DNA of 7,582 nucleotides from Sulfurimonas sp. (GTDB lineage: Bacteria; Campylobacterota; Campylobacteria; Campylobacterales; Sulfurimonadaceae), in assembly GCA_022712775.1 (NCBI GenBank), contig JAFLJZ010000221.1, positions 1 through 7,582 of the forward strand, written 5' to 3'. This document shows, piece by piece, positions 4,671 through 7,582 of the stretch. The stretch's first letter is position 1. Every line of letters begins with the position of its first letter. Position numbers and translations under genes: made by a program. A model generated the notes under the pieces. That model saw only the letters and a program-made list of their open reading frames with translations, was not told where the DNA came from and searched no databases.

Positions 4671-5855
4671 ATGAGTCCAAATAAAAGACCAGTTTTAAAT
4701 AAAAAAGAAGTAGAAATGAACTACCTGTTAAAGGAAGCTCCACGTGAGCAACACTTTATTACAGGTGCTCAGGCAATGTCAGAAGCTGTTAAAAGAGCTA
4801 ATGTTGATATGGCAATTGCATATCCAATTACACCACAGTCAGAGGTAATGCACCTTGTTGGTGATGTTTATGCTCAAGGTCACATTAAAGAGTATTATAG
4901 AGCTGAAGAAGAGCTTGGTACAATGTCTGCAATCGCAGGTGCTTCAAGAGCAGGTGTTCGTCTGTTTACAGCAACATCAGGACCAGGACTTTTACGTGGA
5001 CTTGAAGCAATTGTTTCATGGCCAGGGCATAGAGTTCCAGCAGTTCTAGGAATCTTAACACGTGTTATTAATGCTCCTTTATCAATTCAGCCTGATAATC
5101 TTGAAATGGCATATATGCTTTATTCAGGTGCTGTTATGTTACATGCTGAAAATCAGCAAGATACATTTGACTTCACACTTGCAGCATTTGCTATTACAGA
5201 AAAAGTTGATGTTTATATTCCAGTTGCTGTTGCTACAGAAGGTTTCTTCGTAACACATGCAAAAGGTTATGTTGACATGATGTCAGAAGAGTTAGTTTAT
5301 AAACCTTTTGATCCTGTTGCTTCACCAGTTCCTGCTATGGATAATGAAACTCCACCAGCTAGAATTCAAAGAGATGCTCCAGTTCAAAAATCAAACTTTA
5401 TGAGTTATTTAATTCACTCAGTATGGCAACAAGAGATCTGGGATTGTAATAGACGTGCAATGAAGTATATCTATGAATATCTTGGTGGACCAATTGAAGT
5501 TATTAACCCTGAAGCTGATGTATTTATTCTTGCATCTGGTTGTGCTGCTGCACAAGCTAGAGAAGCACATAGATACGCTCAAGAAGAAAACTTAAGTGTT
5601 GGTTTAATTAAAGTTAAAGCAATCAGACCATTCCCATCTCAAGAGATTAGAGATGCAGTTAAAAATGCTAAGGCGATTATTGTTCCTGAGCACAATATTG
5701 TTGGTTGGTTATGTACAGAAGTTAAAGCAACTATCCCTAATGGTGGTATTGTTGTTGAGGGTCCAAGAGTATACGGTGGTATGACACTTCCTGTAGAACT
5801 TATTATGGTTGAAATTTATGAAGCTCTTGGTATTGAGCATAATATTAAATTATAA
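4671..5855 (+). CDS. porA: 2-oxoacid (probably pyruvate):ferredoxin oxidoreductase, alpha subunit
   Basis: A 394-residue alpha subunit of usual archaeal-type POR length. The N-terminal pyrimidine-binding domain begins FITGAQAMSEAVKRA (29-43), with the hallmark YPITPQSE (51-58). The acidic AEEELG (78-83) and the ATSGPGL loop (101-107) follow. TRVINAPLSI (130-139) with PDNLEM corresponds to the substrate/CoA-facing segment that reads N-x-APL-x-I in pyruvate enzymes. A transketolase C-like domain II follows at about 275-380 (VFILASGCAAAQAREA, then VKAIRPFPSQEIRDAV). With beta it forms the TPP active site that interconverts 2-oxoacid + CoA and acyl-CoA + CO2, using ferredoxin. In an autotroph this would be the reductive CO2-fixing step of the reductive TCA cycle. 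AAGGAG overlaps the previous stop. A later in-frame ATG (4716) is possible but less well placed. Substrate choice between pyruvate and 2-oxoglutarate is not proven. Confidence 0.92.
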   Translation: MSPNKRPVLNKKEVEMNYLLKEAPREQHFITGAQAMSEAVKRANVDMAIAYPITPQSEVMHLVGDVYAQGHIKEYYRAEEELGTMSAIAGASRAGVRLFTATSGPGLLRGLEAIVSWPGHRVPAVLGILTRVINAPLSIQPDNLEMAYMLYSGAVMLHAENQQDTFDFTLAAFAITEKVDVYIPVAVATEGFFVTHAKGYVDMMSEELVYKPFDPVASPVPAMDNETPPARIQRDAPVQKSNFMSYLIHSVWQQEIWDCNRRAMKYIYEYLGGPIEVINPEADVFILASGCAAAQAREAHRYAQEENLSVGLIKVKAIRPFPSQEIRDAVKNAKAIIVPEHNIVGWLCTEVKATIPNGGIVVEGPRVYGGMTLPVELIMVEIYEALGIEHNIKL

Positions 5856-5864
5856 GGAGATAAA

Positions 5865-6779
5865 ATGAGTTTAAAATATATAACACCGGCACCACTATTT
5901 AAAAAGTATTTGCCAAAAGATTATGTTGAGCTAATTGACTACGGTCCATTTGGTAAAACACAAGATGAAGCAGGTCCAGGTAATATGGGTCAGTTTAAAG
6001 AATTAGTTGAAGAACACCCAATGTGTTCTGGTTGCTGGATGGCTTACTATATTAGATTAATTTTTGCTTCTCTTCCATGTCCGGAAGAAACAGTAACTAT
6101 TGGTACTGCTGGTTGTGGTCGTTTAGCGATTTCTCAAGCTGCTGTTCCTTTTATTTATGGTAACTACGGTGATCAAAATGCAATGGCTTCTGGTCTTACT
6201 CGTGCATTTAGATTACGTTTCCCTGATAAAACAAAAGATGTTATTACTATTGCCGGTGACGGTGGTACTATGGATATTGGTTTCTCAATGACTATGCACT
6301 CATGGATTCGTGGTGAAAAATTCACAACAATCATGCTTGATAATGAAACTTATGGAAATACTGGTGGTCAATCATCTGGTATGTCACCTAAGGGTGTTAT
6401 CCTTAAGATGGCTCCAATGGGTAAAGATTTTGAAAAAATGCCTGCAACTAAATTAGCGCAAGCTGCTGGTTGTGTGTATACTGTAAGAATGTCTCCAACT
6501 AACATTAAAAAAGCGGCTAAGATTATTAGACGTGCAATTTTTGTAGCTCGTGAAGTTGGTCCTACATTTATTCATGCGTATACTTCATGTAATATTGAGT
6601 ACTCTATTCCTACGGAAGATGTATTTCAAGATGCTAAAGACAAAGAGAAAACTCGTTTTGCTTTTGAAGAGTATATGACAGATGAAGCTAAAGAAGTAAT
6701 CGATCGTGTAGAAGCTGAAGAAAAAGCAGCTTCTAAAGCAAGAAAAGCAGCTTCAAAAGCGGCAGCGGAGGTAAACTAA
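5865..6779 (+). CDS. porB: 2-oxoacid (probably pyruvate):ferredoxin oxidoreductase, beta subunit
   Basis: A 304-residue TPP-binding beta subunit. CSGC (54-57), Cys84 in GTAGCGR and Cys242 in TSCN give the four-Cys pattern that holds a [4Fe-4S] cluster in POR beta subunits. The TPP/Mg motif is GDGGTMDIG (131-139) through DNETYGNTGGQ (159-169). GDGG with a following DIG, and the NTGGQSSGMSPKG segment (165-177), resemble pyruvate enzymes rather than OorB-type 2-oxoglutarate subunits. However, the five-subunit 2-oxoglutarate enzyme of Hydrogenobacter belongs to the same branch, so the substrate remains open. Residues 273-304 form an unusual Ala/Lys/Glu-rich tail with a repeated KAASKA element. 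The ribosome binding site AAGGAG overlaps the alpha stop; nine bases separate the genes. Confidence 0.93.
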   Translation: MSLKYITPAPLFKKYLPKDYVELIDYGPFGKTQDEAGPGNMGQFKELVEEHPMCSGCWMAYYIRLIFASLPCPEETVTIGTAGCGRLAISQAAVPFIYGNYGDQNAMASGLTRAFRLRFPDKTKDVITIAGDGGTMDIGFSMTMHSWIRGEKFTTIMLDNETYGNTGGQSSGMSPKGVILKMAPMGKDFEKMPATKLAQAAGCVYTVRMSPTNIKKAAKIIRRAIFVAREVGPTFIHAYTSCNIEYSIPTEDVFQDAKDKEKTRFAFEEYMTDEAKEVIDRVEAEEKAASKARKAASKAAAEVN

Positions 6780-6780
6780 T

Positions 6781-7482
6781 ATGGCTGAAAAACAAAGATA
6801 TAACATGAGAATTTCTGGGCTTGGTGGACAAGGTGTTGTTACCACTGCTCACATTCTCGGTTCATGTTTAGATAATGCAGGTAAATATGCATCATTAGTA
6901 CCATTTTTTGGTTCTGAGAAAAGAATGGCACCAGTTGAGGCTTATGTTAGAGCTTCAACTGATCCAATTTACGAAGTTGGTGAAGTAATTTATCCAGATA
7001 TTATTATGATCTACCACGGACAAGTTGTTACACATGGTAAATCATATACAATGCCTTTTTATACAGGTCTTAAGCCAAATGCATTAATTATCATTAATAC
7101 TGATAAAGATGTTCTTTCAGAAGAAGATTGTAAAGTACTTGATGACTTAAATGCAACAGTTGTTCAATTTGATGCTACAAAGTTAGCACTTGACATTGCT
7201 GGTACTGAACTTGCAACAAATATGGCAATGATGGGTATGCTTCTTGGTCTTACTAAGTTAGTAAATACTGATCACATTGAAAAAGCGGTAAGAGAAAGAT
7301 TCCTTGGAAACTCTTTTGTTGCTTCTGGTGGTACTGCCGCTCTAGATTCTGCTATCGAGAAAAAATTCAAGAAAAAAGAACAATTACTTGAAGCAAATAT
7401 GAATGTTATTAATAAAACATTCGAAATGGCAGCAACTGTAGATATTTCTGGCGATGACTTAATCGTTAGACTAAAAGTATAA
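6781..7482 (+). CDS. porG: 2-oxoacid (probably pyruvate):ferredoxin oxidoreductase, gamma subunit
   Basis: A 233-residue gamma subunit. GLGGQGVV (13-20) is the family's N-terminal signature; FGSEKRMAPVEAYVR (43-57) and the YPDIIMIYHG strand (71-80) follow. The C-terminal third contains AGTELATNMAM, ASGGTAALDS and the Lys-rich IEKKFKKKEQ, also found in the partial gamma at 2-355, so the two are paralogues. The domain packs on alpha/beta and takes part in CoA-dependent turnover. The start follows the beta stop codon by one base, and its GGAGGT ribosome binding site (6767-6772) lies inside the beta gene, so translation is probably coupled. The stop overlaps the AAGGAAG site of the next gene. Confidence 0.93.
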   Translation: MAEKQRYNMRISGLGGQGVVTTAHILGSCLDNAGKYASLVPFFGSEKRMAPVEAYVRASTDPIYEVGEVIYPDIIMIYHGQVVTHGKSYTMPFYTGLKPNALIIINTDKDVLSEEDCKVLDDLNATVVQFDATKLALDIAGTELATNMAMMGMLLGLTKLVNTDHIEKAVRERFLGNSFVASGGTAALDSAIEKKFKKKEQLLEANMNVINKTFEMAATVDISGDDLIVRLKV

Positions 7483-7493
7483 GGAAGATATAA

Positions 7494-7582
7494 ATGTATT
7501 ACGTAGCAAAAGTAAATTCAGATCAGTGTGCTGAGTATAAGTGTACTACTTGTACTTTATATTGTCCAGAAGCAAATACGCT
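7494..7582 (+). CDS. Ferredoxin-like Fe-S subunit of the oxidoreductase, N-terminal 29 codons (3' end outside window)
   Basis: The ATG at 7494 has AAGGAAG (7481-7487) upstream and lies 11 bases after the gamma stop, so it continues the operon. The visible residues contain Cys12, Cys17, Cys20 and Cys24 followed by Pro25, a C-x4-C-x2-C-x3-CP pattern typical of a [4Fe-4S] site apart from the longer first spacing. It is probably the delta/ferredoxin-type electron-transfer subunit expected in a five-subunit enzyme. A second cluster motif and the total length cannot be seen because the window ends here. Confidence 0.78.
   Translation, partial: MYYVAKVNSDQCAEYKCTTCTLYCPEANT

Noticed and set aside
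4855..5253. Two forward 63-64-codon ORFs within the alpha gene
   Set aside because: Out-of-frame shadows of a gene with clear family motifs; low-complexity composition.
1..7582. tRNA/rRNA genes, CRISPR arrays, insertion sequences, phage genes or defence systems
   Set aside because: No cloverleaf-like sequence, spaced repeat array, transposase motif or terminal inverted repeats were seen; the genes are metabolic or redox-related.

Overview
The window is AT-rich (about two thirds A+T by eye). It looks like chromosomal DNA of a Campylobacterota (epsilonproteobacterial) autotroph, of the Sulfurimonas/Sulfurovum kind. The reasons are the codon use, the AT-rich promoters, a group III truncated globin, and above all multi-subunit 2-oxoacid:ferredoxin oxidoreductases of the type used in the reductive TCA cycle. 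The genus is an inference; no 16S rRNA or other marker is present.

Layout. (1) Positions 2-355 hold the 3' end of a gamma subunit of a 2-oxoacid:acceptor oxidoreductase, followed by a GC-containing hairpin that probably ends that operon. (2) Positions 488-2440 hold a forward group: a CobW/COG0523 P-loop GTPase, then a small MOSC-domain protein directly abutted by an unknown acidic 147-aa protein. An AT-rich hairpin separates the GTPase from the MOSC gene. (3) Positions 2452-3583 hold a three-gene reverse-strand group: a Cys-rich 104-aa protein, a group III truncated hemoglobin and an unknown 113-aa protein. It converges on group 2 with only 11 bases between stop codons. (4) Positions 3584-3945 are a 362-base divergent spacer containing promoter-like sequences, a 24-codon ORF with a strong Shine-Dalgarno sequence, palindromes and a 20-base imperfect direct repeat. 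(5) Positions 3946-7582 hold a tightly packed forward operon. It encodes a 237-aa subunit resembling the CO dehydrogenase/acetyl-CoA synthase epsilon family, then the alpha, beta and gamma subunits of a pyruvate-type (POR-like) oxidoreductase, then the first 29 codons of an iron-sulfur ferredoxin-like subunit cut by the window end.

How it fits together. The final operon has the composition of the five-subunit pyruvate or 2-oxoglutarate:ferredoxin oxidoreductases known from Hydrogenobacter and Aquifex (Por/For). Alpha and beta bind thiamine diphosphate (TPP) and substrate, beta carries Cys ligands for a [4Fe-4S] cluster, gamma completes the CoA-dependent core, and the small Fe-S protein passes electrons. 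The two gamma subunits, one at each end of the window, are about half identical over their last ~95 residues. The window therefore appears to span from the end of one such operon to most of a second, with a ~3.6-kb block of metal-, redox- and gas-related genes between them. Which enzyme uses pyruvate and which 2-oxoglutarate cannot be settled from this sequence. The least explained parts are the long leader of the second operon, the Cys-rich protein beside the globin, and the two unknown small proteins.
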